Below the pieces are notes generated by a model, which saw nothing but the letters and a program-made list of their open reading frames with translations, was not told the DNA's origin and ran no database searches. Below are positions 46,243-55,498 of a stretch of DNA of 64,000 bases, piece after piece. Position numbers and translations under genes: made by a program. Within the stretch, counting starts at the first letter, position 1, and each line of letters starts with the position of its first letter. The stretch is from Pseudomonas sp. N040 (GTDB taxonomy: Bacteria; Pseudomonadota; Gammaproteobacteria; Pseudomonadales; Pseudomonadaceae), in NCBI RefSeq assembly GCF_015637705.1, contig NZ_JADOBE010000003.1, forward strand, positions 124,001 to 188,000, in the 5' to 3' direction.

Positions 46243-47589
46243 ATGTCCGAGTCCGAGCTACCCTGTTGTGCCCCTGCCGCCGAGCACCTGGCGCCGGCCA
46301 CGTTCGCCGGGGTGTCGGTGCAGGCGCTGAATGCCGAGTGCTTCTGCATCGGCCTGGATCACGCGGCGTTGCGCGTCGCGCTGGAGTCGTCGCTGGGCCA
46401 GCCGGGGCTGTTCGAGCTGGTGCGCGAGCGTTGCCCGTACCTGTTTGCCAGCCATCCGGTGTTCGTCGCCCCGGCAGAACTGGAACGGATGGCCGCAGTG
46501 GTGCGTGCGGTGGAGGCGGTGGTGGCCCTGCCGGCCTACCGCGCGGCGGTGCTGGCCACTGCGCCGGCCATTGCCCGGCAGGCGGTGGCGCCGCGCGGGG
46601 TGTTTTTCGGCTACGACTTCCATGTCGATGAAGATGCCTTCGGCCTGATCGAGATCAACAGCAATGCCGGCGGCGCCATGCTCAACGCGGTGCTGGCGCG
46701 GGCGCAGCGCGCCTGTTGTCCGGCGATCGAGCAGATGTTGCCGGCGGCCATGCGCAGTGAGGCGCTGGAGGAACGGATCATCGCCATGTTTCACGAGGAA
46801 TGGCGGCTGGGCGGTGCGGCGCGGCCGCTGCGCAGCATCGCCATCGTCGACGATGCGCCGGAGCAGCAATACCTCTACCCGGAATTCCTGCTGTTCCAGC
46901 AACTGTTCCAGCGCCACGGCCTGCAGGCCGTGATTGCCGATCCGGCGCAGCTGAGCCTGCGTGACGGCCGGCTGTGGCTGGGCGAGCTGGCCATCGACCT
47001 GGTCTACAACCGCCTGACCGATTTCGCCCTGGAAACGCCGGCCAGCGCCACCTTGCGCCAGGCCTGTGTGGAGCAGGCGGTGTTGCTCACCCCGCACCCG
47101 CAGGCCCATGCCCTGTATGCCGACAAGCGCAACCTGGCGCTGCTCAGCGATGCCGTGCAGCTGGAGGCCTTCGGCGTGCCGGCGGAGACCCGCGCGCTGC
47201 TGCTGGCGGCCATCCCGCGCACCGAACGGGTGACCCCGGAGCATGCAGAACGCCTGTGGGCGGCGCGGCGCACGCTGTTCTTCAAGCCCTGCGCCGGCTT
47301 CGGCAGCCGCGCGGCGTATCGCGGCGACAAGCTGACCCGGCGCGTCTGGGCGGAAATCCTCGCCGGCGACTACGTGGCCCAGGCGCTGGTACAGCCCGGC
47401 CAGCGGGTGATGGCCCGGCAGACTGCGGCGCTGAAGTTCGACCTGCGCAACTACACCTACGCCGGCGAGGTGCAGTGCGTGGCGGCGCGCGTCTACCAGG
47501 GCCAGACCACCAACTTCCGCACCCCCGGCGGCGGCTTCGCCCCGGTGTATCCGGCGCCGCCAGGCGGCTGTGCCCCGCCCTGCGGCTGA
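46243..47589 (+). CDS. ATP-grasp-like protein, unknown function
   Basis: I do not know a named gene for this 448-residue protein. Its body resembles an ATP-grasp ligase: GYDFHVDEDAFGLIEINSNA in the first half, then FFKPCAGFGSRAAYRGDKLT as a likely nucleotide-binding loop, LKFDLRNYTYAGEVQ, and an Asn in QGQTTNFRTPGGGFAPVY that could bind Mg. The C-terminus is a short Pro/Gly/Cys tail. The ATG at 46243 is preceded only by a weak GAGAG; ATG 46207 in the same frame is an alternative. It stands alone between a REPIN region and a universal stress gene. Confidence 0.7.
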   Translation: MSESELPCCAPAAEHLAPATFAGVSVQALNAECFCIGLDHAALRVALESSLGQPGLFELVRERCPYLFASHPVFVAPAELERMAAVVRAVEAVVALPAYRAAVLATAPAIARQAVAPRGVFFGYDFHVDEDAFGLIEINSNAGGAMLNAVLARAQRACCPAIEQMLPAAMRSEALEERIIAMFHEEWRLGGAARPLRSIAIVDDAPEQQYLYPEFLLFQQLFQRHGLQAVIADPAQLSLRDGRLWLGELAIDLVYNRLTDFALETPASATLRQACVEQAVLLTPHPQAHALYADKRNLALLSDAVQLEAFGVPAETRALLLAAIPRTERVTPEHAERLWAARRTLFFKPCAGFGSRAAYRGDKLTRRVWAEILAGDYVAQALVQPGQRVMARQTAALKFDLRNYTYAGEVQCVAARVYQGQTTNFRTPGGGFAPVYPAPPGGCAPPCG

Positions 47590-47894
47590 GGCGGACGCCG
47601 GTCTCGGGGGCTATGCAACCATCGTCTCCAAAAACGCCAGTGCTTACCTCGAAACAAGCTAAACACGTGCTTGACCATCCGTGCCCAGGGAGGAAACTGA
47701 TAACTGCTCTGGCTGGTTATCTGCGGGATATCATGGCTGTTGCCGGCGCAAACTGGTCGCAGTCGGCAGGCGCAAAGCGCTTTGCCGGGCTGCCCATGCC
47801 GGCACCGTGCACGGTCGGCGCCACTTTCGTCCGCCAGAAACTGCCCGCGAGGCCAGTCCGCCATTAACGCTTGCCAATGGGGGAGGAGGTTGCC
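47590..47894 (+). other. 305-bp intergenic region before the universal stress gene
   Basis: No gene and no repeat is seen. I looked for an ANR box (TTGAY-N4-RTCAA), common before such genes in Pseudomonas, and found none. Confidence 0.5.
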
Positions 47895-48767
47895 ATGCGC
47901 TCGATACGCACCATTCTCGCCGGCCTGCCGCCGGCTGCCGACAGCCTGGCCTTGCTGCGCGCCCAGGAGCTGGCGCTCAAGCTGGATGCCGCACTCGAGT
48001 TGCTGGTCTGCGACGCCCACGCCGATCAGGGCGAGTTTCTCCAGCGCCAGCTCAACCAGCTGCGCGAGCTGGGCATCCGGGCCCGCGGCGAGCAGGTCGC
48101 AGTCGACATCGGACAGGTCAGCACGGCCATGCTGCAAGCCTGCCAGCGGCTGGACAGCGATCTGTTGATCAAGCAGCAGCAGCCGGCCTCCTGGCTCGAG
48201 AAGCAGCTGCTGCTGCCCGATGACTGGCACCTGTTGCGCGACGCTCCCGTGCCCTTGCTGCTGGTCAAGAGCCGCCAGGCCTGGAGCGGCGGCAAGGTGC
48301 TGGCGGCGATGGATGTCGCGCATCAGGATGAGCTGCACAAGGCCTTGCAGGGCAATGTGATCGCGGCGGCGGCGGAGTTGTGCGCGCTGTTCGATTACAG
48401 CCTGCATGTAGTCAGCGCCCATGAGCTGGTCGGGCTGCCGAAGACCGAGTCGATCACCAGCCTCGAGGAGGCCCTGGCCCGCAACTGTCTTGAGCAACTG
48501 CAGTGGCTGCAGGACGAGTACGGGCTGAGCGAGAACCAGCTGCATATCGGCGAGGGTCCAGCCAGCACGCTGATTCCGCAGGTGGCCCGGCAACTGGAGG
48601 TGAGCATGGTGGTGCTCGGCACCGTGGCCCGGCGCGGCCTGGCTGGCGTGCTGATTGGCAATACCGCGGAAACCGTGCTGGATAACCTGGATTGCGATGT
48701 CCTGGTGCTGCACCCGCACACCCTGTTCAGCCGCCAGGCGGAGCGGCACAGCCACCAGGTTGCCTGA
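47895..48767 (+). CDS. Tandem universal stress protein (UspE-like)
   Basis: The 290-residue protein has two Usp repeats. The first is divergent (AMRSIRTILAGLPPAADSLA to VPLLLVKSR). The second ends with the ATP-binding motif: VVLGTVARRGLAGVLIGNTA then VLDNLDCDVLVLHP. UspE-type proteins aid survival in stationary or oxygen-limited conditions. GGGAGGAGG lies 6 bp before the ATG. Confidence 0.9.
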   Translation: MRSIRTILAGLPPAADSLALLRAQELALKLDAALELLVCDAHADQGEFLQRQLNQLRELGIRARGEQVAVDIGQVSTAMLQACQRLDSDLLIKQQQPASWLEKQLLLPDDWHLLRDAPVPLLLVKSRQAWSGGKVLAAMDVAHQDELHKALQGNVIAAAAELCALFDYSLHVVSAHELVGLPKTESITSLEEALARNCLEQLQWLQDEYGLSENQLHIGEGPASTLIPQVARQLEVSMVVLGTVARRGLAGVLIGNTAETVLDNLDCDVLVLHPHTLFSRQAERHSHQVA

Positions 48768-49172
48768 TGCGGCGGGCGCCTGCGCCAATCCTGGCTGACC
48801 GCCCGTGGCGTTATTGCTGGCGCTGTCTGCATTAGTGGTTGGCCGTGCTTTTCCCCGCGTAGGGTGGCTTTAGCCCACCAATGCCAGACACAGTGCTTCG
48901 ATGGGCTTTGGTGGGCTAAAGCCCACCCTACGCTCACCCTGCTGCCACCCGGCGGCCCCCTGCGGCAAGCGGGTCTGCAAACCATAACGTATTGATTAAC
49001 CCCTCGAGTTGGTAGCAGCGCCTGCAGGCGCGCCGCCCCGCCGCGCGCTTTTGCCGCCCCCGCGGCGAGGGTGCCGTTCTCGCACAGCAGGAGCCGTATC
49101 AGGCGTCAGGTGTCTCGGCGCTTTCTGGCGGGAGCGGGCAGCCCCGCGATGCGCCGGCACCGCCTGCTGCTG
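48768..49172. other. 405-bp region between convergent usp and crp-like genes
   Basis: It holds REPIN copy 7 with both flanks (48821-48987). The remaining ~180 bp before the crp-family stop is GC-rich and shows no convincing gene or terminator. Confidence 0.6.
48821..48987. repeat. REPIN, GTAG-GGTGGGC family, copy 7 with left flank and interrupted tail
   Basis: Core 48859-48931 has two TTTAGCCCACC-type palindromes. The left flank matches copy 6. The tail begins at 48931 but is interrupted by about 20 extra bases (CCACCCGGCGGCCCC region) before continuing TGCGGCAAGCGGGT to CATAA at 48987. Confidence 0.85.
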
Positions 49173-49874
49173 TCAGCGGTTGGCCATCATCGCCAGCAGG
49201 ATCGGGTCGGTCGAGGCATCCAGCAGTTCGCGCAGGCGCTCGGGCGCGAGGATTTCCACACTGCGGTAACGGGTGGCGATCCAGCCGCGTTCGGCCCACA
49301 GGCTGATGTGCTTGCTGACGAACTGGCGGCTGGTACCGGTGTATTCGGTCAGCGCGTCCTGGGTCACCGGCACCACCAGCCGGGCCGAGCCGTCGACCGC
49401 CGGCTGCGCCAGGTTGAGCAGCGCCAGCGCCAGGCGCTGGTCGGCCGGCTGCAGCAGGGTGTGCAGGTGCAGCAGGTGCCGCAGGCGCAGGCTGCGCGCC
49501 AGCCCGGTGACCAGCAGGCGGGCAAAGCCGGGTACCTGCTCCATGGCCTGCAGCACCGCGGCGCGCGGCAGGCGCCAGCCGCGGCAGGCGCTGATCGCCA
49601 GCGCGTCGGCCAGGGCGGCTAGACCCTCGCTGATCTCGATGTCGCCAAAGCAGTGCCCGGCACTGGCCAGGCCCGTGACGATGGTGCGCCCGCCGGGGGT
49701 GTCGAGCTGGAAGCGGATCTGGCCCTGGTCGATCATCCACAACGCCGCCACCGGCCCCTGATGCCGAAAGAGGCAGTCGCCGGCGGCAGCCTGCCAGGGC
49801 TCGGCCAGGGCCATCAGTGCGGTCTGGCTGGGGGCGGGCAGGCTGGCGAGGAAGCGGGCAACGGGTTGGCTCAT
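49173..49874 (-). CDS. Crp/Fnr-family transcriptional regulator
   Basis: The 233-residue protein has an N-terminal cyclic-nucleotide-binding-like domain (GDCLFRHQGPVAALWMIDQG, GHCFGDIEIS) and a C-terminal winged helix (TQDALTEYTGTSRQFVSKHI). There is no N-terminal Cys cluster for an Fe-S cluster, so it is not ANR itself. It faces the sugar-dehydrogenase gene set across 120 bp, suggesting it controls it. ATG 49874 is preferred; a GTG at 49895 is possible. Confidence 0.88.
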   Translation of the reverse strand: MSQPVARFLASLPAPSQTALMALAEPWQAAAGDCLFRHQGPVAALWMIDQGQIRFQLDTPGGRTIVTGLASAGHCFGDIEISEGLAALADALAISACRGWRLPRAAVLQAMEQVPGFARLLVTGLARSLRLRHLLHLHTLLQPADQRLALALLNLAQPAVDGSARLVVPVTQDALTEYTGTSRQFVSKHISLWAERGWIATRYRSVEILAPERLRELLDASTDPILLAMMANR

Positions 49875-49930
49875 GGTTTTCGGGTAATCGTCCACGCGTG
49901 GGTAGTTTGCGCACCGCTGTACTGGTTAGG

Positions 49931-49944
49931 ATGCGCCAGCGCAT
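49931..49944. promoter_or_regulatory. Candidate operator in the crp-like / dehydrogenase divergent gap
   Basis: ATGCGC-CA-GCGCAT is a perfect inverted repeat in the middle of the 120-bp gap. Longer arms GGATGC/GCATCC (49929-49964) surround an AT-rich patch (CAATATTG). Confidence 0.4.
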
Positions 49945-49994
49945 TACACAACAATATTGCATCCACGTGCAGGCCCGACGTGCAGAGGTGATTC

Positions 49995-50597
49995 ATGCAG
50001 CGCCGCGACTTCCTTCAGATTGCCGTCATGCTCGGCGGCATCACTGCCTCGGGCCTGGTCCGGGCGCTCACCCAGACCGCTGCAGCGCCGCTGGTTGCGC
50101 CGCGCCTGTTGAGTGACGCGCAACGCGCGCAGATCAGCGTGCTGGCCGAACTGGTGATCCCGCGCACCGACACGCCCGGTGCCATCGACGCCGGAGTGCC
50201 GGCGTTTATCGAGCAGATTGTCACCAGCTGGTACACCGACACCGAGCACGGCATCTTCATGCAGGGCCTGGATACCCTTGAGCACGAGGCGCAGCAGCGT
50301 TTCGGCAACTCCTACAGCGCCTGTAGCGAGGCGCAGCAGACCGTGTTGCTGGCCGAGCAGGAGGTACATGCCCGCGATCAGCAGCGCCTGCATCCGCCGC
50401 CGCAGGCCAGTGCGGCGGACAAGCCGCTGATCGACGAGCAGGCGCCGTTCTTCAGCAAGCTCAAGGAACTGGTGGTGGTCGGTTACTACACCTCGGAACG
50501 CGCGGCGCTGACCGAGATGGTCTACCTGCCCGTGCCCAATGGCTATCGCGGCGAAGCCACCCTCGCTGACAGCGACGGCAAGCAGTACATCTGGTGA
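49995..50597 (+). CDS. Gluconate 2-dehydrogenase subunit 3-like protein (Tat-exported)
   Basis: The 200-residue protein starts MQRRDFLQIAVMLGGITASG, a twin-arginine-type signal, and its body (LAELVIPRTDTPGAIDAGVP, FIEQIVTSWY) is the subunit-3 family. Such small subunits are needed for folding and Tat export of GMC flavoprotein partners. The gene runs into the GMC gene, with 11 bp between stop and start. Confidence 0.9.
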   Translation: MQRRDFLQIAVMLGGITASGLVRALTQTAAAPLVAPRLLSDAQRAQISVLAELVIPRTDTPGAIDAGVPAFIEQIVTSWYTDTEHGIFMQGLDTLEHEAQQRFGNSYSACSEAQQTVLLAEQEVHARDQQRLHPPPQASAADKPLIDEQAPFFSKLKELVVVGYYTSERAALTEMVYLPVPNGYRGEATLADSDGKQYIW

Positions 50598-50608
50598 AGG
50601 AGCAACGC

Positions 50609-52294
50609 ATGCCTGAATTCGACGCCATCGTCATCGGCTCCGGGATTACCGGCGGCTGGGCCGCCAAGGAGCTGTGTGAGAAGGGCCTGAAAGTGCTGGT
50701 GCTCGATCGCGGCAAGGAGATAACGCCCGAGAAGGATTTCACCACCGCCCTGATGCCACCGTGGAAGATTCCGCTGCGCGGGCTTCCGGACCGGAACCTG
50801 TATGAGCAGGATTACCCGATCCAGAGCCAGAGCTACGCCTTCGACGAGACCACCCGGCACTTCTTCAACCGCGACAGTGCCAACCCCTACGTGTATGACC
50901 CGCAGCAACCCTTTATCTGGACACGGGCAGACGTGGTCGGCGGCAAGTCGTTGCTGTGGAACCGTCAGGTCTACCGTTTCAGCGATCTGGACTTCGAGGC
51001 CAACAAGCGCGACGGCCATGGCAACGACTGGCCGATCCGCTACCGCGATATCGAGTCCTGGTACAGCTATGTCGAGCGCTTCGTTGGCGTAAGTGGTGAG
51101 GCGCTCGGCCTGCCGCACCTGCCCGACAGCGAATTTCAGCCGCCGATGGAACTCAACCATGTCGAGAAGGTGCTGCGTCAGTCATTGCAGACGCACTACG
51201 AGAACCGCCACCTGACCATCGGCCGGGTGGCGATTCAGACCGAGGCGCGCAACGGCCGTGGCGCCTGCACCTACTGCTTCAAATGCGAGCGTGGCTGTAC
51301 CTTCAATGCCGCCTTCAGCAGCCTCAATGCGACCCTGCCGGCGGCGCGCGCCACCGGCAACCTGACCCTGCGTGGCGACAGCGTGGTCGAGGGCATCGAC
51401 TATGACCCCAATACCAAACGCGCCAGCGCGGTGCGCGTGATCGATGCGCAGACCGGCGCGCGCAGCCGCGTCAGCGCCCGGCTGGTGTTCCTCTGTGGCT
51501 CCACTGTGGGCAGCACGCAGATCCTGCTCAACTCCACCAGCGCGAGTTTCCCCAACGGTCTGGGTAACCGCAGCGGTGTGCTCGGCCGCTACCTGACCGA
51601 ACACATCACCCCGGATGGTGCCTACGGCATCGTGCCCGGCTATCTGGACAAGTATCCCTATGGCTATCGGCCCAACGGCCTGTACATCCCGCGCTTCCGC
51701 AATTTGAGCGCTGAGGGTGAGGGCCTGGACTTTGTGCGCGGTTACAACTTCCAGGGCGCGGCCATGCGTCCCGGCTGGGATCTTAACTACAAGCTGATTC
51801 CCGGCTTCGGCAAGGAGTTCAAGCAGGCCATGCACGGCCCCGGTCCCTGGGTGCTGTATCTGGGTGGCTTCGGTGAAGTGCTGCCCAGTTACGACAACCG
51901 CGTGTACCTGCATCCGACCCTCAAGGATCGCTATGGCATCCCGCAGGTGGCCTTCGATTTCCGCTACGGCGCCAACGAAGCTGCCCTGCGTGCCGACATG
52001 CTGCGCGAAGCCAAGAGCATGCTTGAGCTGGCTGGTGCGGTTGGGGTGCAGACCTTCGTCAATAATCAGCCCGGGCGCAGCATCCACGAGATGGGCACGG
52101 CGCGCATGGGCGACGATCCGGCGACGTCCTTCCTCAACCGCTGGAACCAGAGTCACGAGGTGCCCAATCTGTTCATCACCGACGGCGCGTGCATGCCTTC
52201 GGCTTCATGCGTCAACCCGTCACTGACCTTTATGGCGCTGACCGCGCGCGCCGCCGACTACGCCGTGCAGCAGTTGCGCGCCGGCCAGATCTGA
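50609..52294 (+). CDS. GMC-family FAD-dependent sugar dehydrogenase, catalytic subunit
   Basis: The 561-residue flavoprotein has an N-terminal FAD motif (VIGSGITGGWAAKEL) and the GMC C-terminal region (HEMGTARMGDDP, then ASCVNPSLTFMALTARAAD). Four cysteines in CTYCFKCERGC (C220, C223, C226, C230) match the position of the Fe-S cluster of bacterial FAD-glucose dehydrogenases. It has no signal of its own and should be exported with the Tat partner encoded upstream. Relatives oxidise glucose, gluconate, or the C3 of glycosides. No cytochrome c subunit gene is adjacent, so the electron acceptor is unclear. Confidence 0.9.
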   Translation: MPEFDAIVIGSGITGGWAAKELCEKGLKVLVLDRGKEITPEKDFTTALMPPWKIPLRGLPDRNLYEQDYPIQSQSYAFDETTRHFFNRDSANPYVYDPQQPFIWTRADVVGGKSLLWNRQVYRFSDLDFEANKRDGHGNDWPIRYRDIESWYSYVERFVGVSGEALGLPHLPDSEFQPPMELNHVEKVLRQSLQTHYENRHLTIGRVAIQTEARNGRGACTYCFKCERGCTFNAAFSSLNATLPAARATGNLTLRGDSVVEGIDYDPNTKRASAVRVIDAQTGARSRVSARLVFLCGSTVGSTQILLNSTSASFPNGLGNRSGVLGRYLTEHITPDGAYGIVPGYLDKYPYGYRPNGLYIPRFRNLSAEGEGLDFVRGYNFQGAAMRPGWDLNYKLIPGFGKEFKQAMHGPGPWVLYLGGFGEVLPSYDNRVYLHPTLKDRYGIPQVAFDFRYGANEAALRADMLREAKSMLELAGAVGVQTFVNNQPGRSIHEMGTARMGDDPATSFLNRWNQSHEVPNLFITDGACMPSASCVNPSLTFMALTARAADYAVQQLRAGQI

Positions 52295-52313
52295 CTTCAA
52301 GGAGATTCACCCG

Positions 52314-53183
52314 ATGACACGTTCTTCCTCCCGTCTGGCCCGCTTCGGGCGTTATGCATTGATTGCCCTGGTCGTACTGGCGCTGCTGGCCGGCGCGCTG
52401 GCGATCAAGCTGCGTATGGATGGTTTTCTCCGCGAGCCGGCCTACGAAACCGTGGCACCGGTTCTGCCGGCTGATCTCAAACACCCGGCGATTCTGCTGT
52501 TCAGCAAGACCAATGGCTTCATCCACAAGGAAGCGATTCCGGCGGCGCAGGCGTTGTTCCAGAAGTTGGGCGAGACCAACGGCTGGTCGGTGTACCTGAC
52601 CGACAACGCCGCCGTGCATAACCCGCAGGATCTGGCGCGCTTCGATGCAGTGGTGTGGAACAACGTCTCCGGCGATGTGCTTACCGCCGAGCAGCGCACG
52701 GCGCTGGAGCAGTATCTGCAGAACGGCGGCGGTTTCGTCGGCATCCACGGCAGCGGTGGCGATCCGGAATATGCCTGGGCCTGGTACCCGCAGTCGCTGC
52801 TGCGCGCGCAGTTCACTGCGCATCCGATGTTCCCGCAGTTCCAGGAGGCAACGCTGAAGGTCGAGAGCCCGCAGGATGCGATTGTCAGTCACCTTCCAGA
52901 GTCGTTCTCCATGACCGATGAGTGGTACTCCTTCCGCGCCCCGCCCAAGGATGTGCAGGTGCTGCTCAGTCTGGATGAACAGACCTACTCGCCGCAGGTG
53001 CTGTTCGCCGACATCGGCATGGGCAAAGACCATCCGATCGCCTGGAAGCATTGTCTGGGCAAGGGCCGGGCGTTCTACGGCGCACCCGGCCATCTGGCTT
53101 CTTCCTATAGCGATCCGCGCTATGCCCGTGTGCTGGAGCAAGCCACGCGCTGGGCCATGCAGCCGGATCCGGCGTGTCAGTGA
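52314..53183 (+). CDS. ThuA-domain protein with N-terminal membrane anchor
   Basis: The 289-residue protein starts with one hydrophobic segment (YALIALVVLALLAGALAI) and continues as a ThuA-like, class-I glutamine-amidotransferase-fold domain (ILLFSKTNGFIHKEAIPAAQ, GGGFVGIHGSGG, and a metal-type His/Glu pattern). ThuA proteins take part in trehalose/disaccharide 3-keto metabolism in rhizobia. It follows the GMC gene by 19 bp on the same strand, so it probably acts on the product in the periplasm. Confidence 0.85.
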   Translation: MTRSSSRLARFGRYALIALVVLALLAGALAIKLRMDGFLREPAYETVAPVLPADLKHPAILLFSKTNGFIHKEAIPAAQALFQKLGETNGWSVYLTDNAAVHNPQDLARFDAVVWNNVSGDVLTAEQRTALEQYLQNGGGFVGIHGSGGDPEYAWAWYPQSLLRAQFTAHPMFPQFQEATLKVESPQDAIVSHLPESFSMTDEWYSFRAPPKDVQVLLSLDEQTYSPQVLFADIGMGKDHPIAWKHCLGKGRAFYGAPGHLASSYSDPRYARVLEQATRWAMQPDPACQ

Positions 53184-53195
53184 CGGGGTACGGCG

Positions 53196-54338
53196 ATGCT
53201 TAACTGGCTGCGTAAACCGCGAACCTGGGCCTGGCTGGCCGGGTTGTTTGTCCTGCTGGTGGTCGGCGTGGCCGGCCTGACCGGCGTGCTGTTGCGCCAG
53301 CAACTGGCACCCCTGCAGGCGACGCCCGTGCAGCTGGAAAACGGCGCCCGCCTGAGTGTGCAGGAGTTGCACGGTGGCTGGTTCAGTACCCGCGCCATCC
53401 TGCGCCTGGACTGGCCGCTGGATGCCGGGCGGCAGCTGGTGCTGCGCGTGGCCAACGACATCGGCCACGGTCCGTTCCCCGCAGACCGGCTGGCGCAGTT
53501 CGACCTGCGCCCGGCGCTGCTGACGGATCGGCTGCGACTGCTCGACCTGCAAGAACACCACAGTGAACAGCAGCAGGCATTGCCGGCGGAGTTCTCTGGC
53601 AATCTGCGCCTGAGCTATCTCGGCCACCTGCAGACGGACTTGCAGGGTGCTACGCCAAGGCTGCCACTGGGCGTCTGGCAACTGGCGGTAAGCGATCTGC
53701 AATTGGCTGTCGATGCTTCACTGGATTCGCTGGATCTGCAGCTGACGACGCAGCAGTTTGAGCTGCAGCAAGGTGGCGCGCCACTGCTGCGCCTGACGGG
53801 CGTTGAGCAGCAGGTGCAGTTGGACGGGGATGCCACTACGGCAGCCTTGGCCTTGCAACTCTCAGCCGGCGAACTGGCGCTGTGGGGCCAGCCGGTCGGC
53901 CAGCTCAGCCAGCAGCTGACGGCTGAAGGCGTGAGTCTTGCGGCAGTGGCGCAAGCCTTCGCTGGCCAGACGCAGGCCTGGGCCACCGCGCTGCCGCCGG
54001 CGAGCCACGTGCAGGGCACGCTGTTGGCGCTGTCTAATGCAGACGGCCGTAGCGGCATGCAGCTGGACAAAGCTGTTGGACCCCAGCCGCTAACGGTGAA
54101 GGCAAACCTGTCCAGAACCATGTTCCTCGGCGCGCTGGAAGACAATGCCGCCCTGCGCGGACAGGGCCAGACCATCGCCCGCCAACAGGCGATGCAGTTT
54201 TATGGTTTTGTCAGCCAGCCATTGCTGCAGACCGGCTTGTTTGCCAGCAGCGCGGACGGCCTGCGGGCCGAGCTGGAGCTGGATGAGCGCGGCCTGCGCA
54301 GTACCCTGCCGACCACCTTTCTCAGCCAGAACCACTAG
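53196..54338 (+). CDS. DUF945 (YdgA-like) periplasmic/membrane protein
   Basis: The 380-residue protein has one N-terminal membrane segment (AWLAGLFVLLVVGVAGLTGV) and a long periplasmic part with ELHGGWFSTRAILRL and NDIGHGPFP, both typical of DUF945. The function of the family is unknown. It follows the ThuA gene by 12 bp; whether it belongs functionally to the sugar-dehydrogenase set is open. Confidence 0.8.
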   Translation: MLNWLRKPRTWAWLAGLFVLLVVGVAGLTGVLLRQQLAPLQATPVQLENGARLSVQELHGGWFSTRAILRLDWPLDAGRQLVLRVANDIGHGPFPADRLAQFDLRPALLTDRLRLLDLQEHHSEQQQALPAEFSGNLRLSYLGHLQTDLQGATPRLPLGVWQLAVSDLQLAVDASLDSLDLQLTTQQFELQQGGAPLLRLTGVEQQVQLDGDATTAALALQLSAGELALWGQPVGQLSQQLTAEGVSLAAVAQAFAGQTQAWATALPPASHVQGTLLALSNADGRSGMQLDKAVGPQPLTVKANLSRTMFLGALEDNAALRGQGQTIARQQAMQFYGFVSQPLLQTGLFASSADGLRAELELDERGLRSTLPTTFLSQNH

Positions 54339-54434
54339 CCGTCCGGGCCCGCTCCGCGCCCGGCTGCTGGCCGGCATCGCCGCCGCTGCGCCGGCTGCGG
54401 TATTCTGCGCGCTGATCCGGCCAGACCTTTCGCC

Positions 54435-55331
54435 ATGTCGCTTTCCTCTACCCATCACGCGGGCGTCCGCCCCAGTACCCTGCATCTGCCGCGCGGCGAC
54501 TGGGCCACGGTGCTGGATTGCCTGTGTGCGCATTTCCCCTCCGTCAGCCGCGCGGTCTGGCTGCAGCGCATGGCCCGCGGGCGGGTGCTGGGTGCCGATG
54601 GGTTGCCGCTGGGGCCGCAGGATGCTTATCGCGAAGGGCTGCGCGTGCACTACTTTCGTGAAGTGCCGCAGGAGCGCGAGATTCCGTTTGTTGAGACCCT
54701 GCTGCATGTCGACGAGCATCTGGTGGTGGTCGACAAGCCGCATTTCCTGCCGGTGGTGCCGTCCGGTGGCTATGTCGAGCAAACCTTGCTGGCCCGGCTG
54801 GTCAAACGCCTGGACAACCCGCAACTGGTGCCGATCCACCGCATCGACCGCCTGACTGCCGGGCTGGTGCTGTTCTCCGCCAACCCGCAGAGCCGCAGCC
54901 AGTATCAGCAATTGTTCCGCGACCGGCAGATCGTCAAGGGCTATGAGGCAATTGCCCCGGCGCTGCCAGGACAGTCGTTTCCACAGCTGCGCAAGACCCG
55001 TCTGGCCGAGGCCCAGCCTTTCTTCCGCATGCAGGAAGTGGACGGTCCGGCCAACAGCGAAACGCGTATCGAGGTGCGTGAACAGCAGGGTGATCTGTGC
55101 CGTTACGGCCTGTATCCGCTGACCGGCAAGAAGCATCAGTTGCGCGTGCATCTGGCAGCGTTGGGGGCGGGCATCTGCAACGACCCGTTCTACCCGCAAC
55201 TGACTGCCGCCAGCGATACCCCGGACGATTACAGCCGCCCGCTCAAGCTGCTGGCGCAGGAACTGGCCTTCAGCGATCCGCTCAGCGGATTGCCACGCAG
55301 TTTTCGCAGTGAACTGACGCTGACATGGTGA
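54435..55331 (+). CDS. RluA-family pseudouridine synthase
   Basis: The 298-residue enzyme isomerises uridine in RNA. The catalytic motif HRIDRLTAGLVLF contains the invariant Asp; LLHVDEHLVVVDKPHFLPVV and YPLTGKKHQLRVHLAALG are the other family motifs. It lacks an evident S4 domain in full form, as in the TruC/RluA-like groups. Exact target site cannot be told. Confidence 0.9.
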   Translation: MSLSSTHHAGVRPSTLHLPRGDWATVLDCLCAHFPSVSRAVWLQRMARGRVLGADGLPLGPQDAYREGLRVHYFREVPQEREIPFVETLLHVDEHLVVVDKPHFLPVVPSGGYVEQTLLARLVKRLDNPQLVPIHRIDRLTAGLVLFSANPQSRSQYQQLFRDRQIVKGYEAIAPALPGQSFPQLRKTRLAEAQPFFRMQEVDGPANSETRIEVREQQGDLCRYGLYPLTGKKHQLRVHLAALGAGICNDPFYPQLTAASDTPDDYSRPLKLLAQELAFSDPLSGLPRSFRSELTLTW

Positions 55332-55498
55332 TTCGCTACAGCAGGGCGCAACATTATTGCAGCGGCTTTTAATGACTTGCATTTTGCAGGGTGGAAAACG
55401 GCGCTAGCCTTTTCCACCGCTACCGGGCCGGTGGGCATTCGCTGCGCGAGATGTCCAGCCTACCTGCTGCCAATCCGGCTGTTCGGGGGAGGAAGTCG

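Noticed and set aside
47590..47894. ANR box before the universal stress gene
   Set aside because: No TTGAY-N4-RTCAA match was found in this gap.
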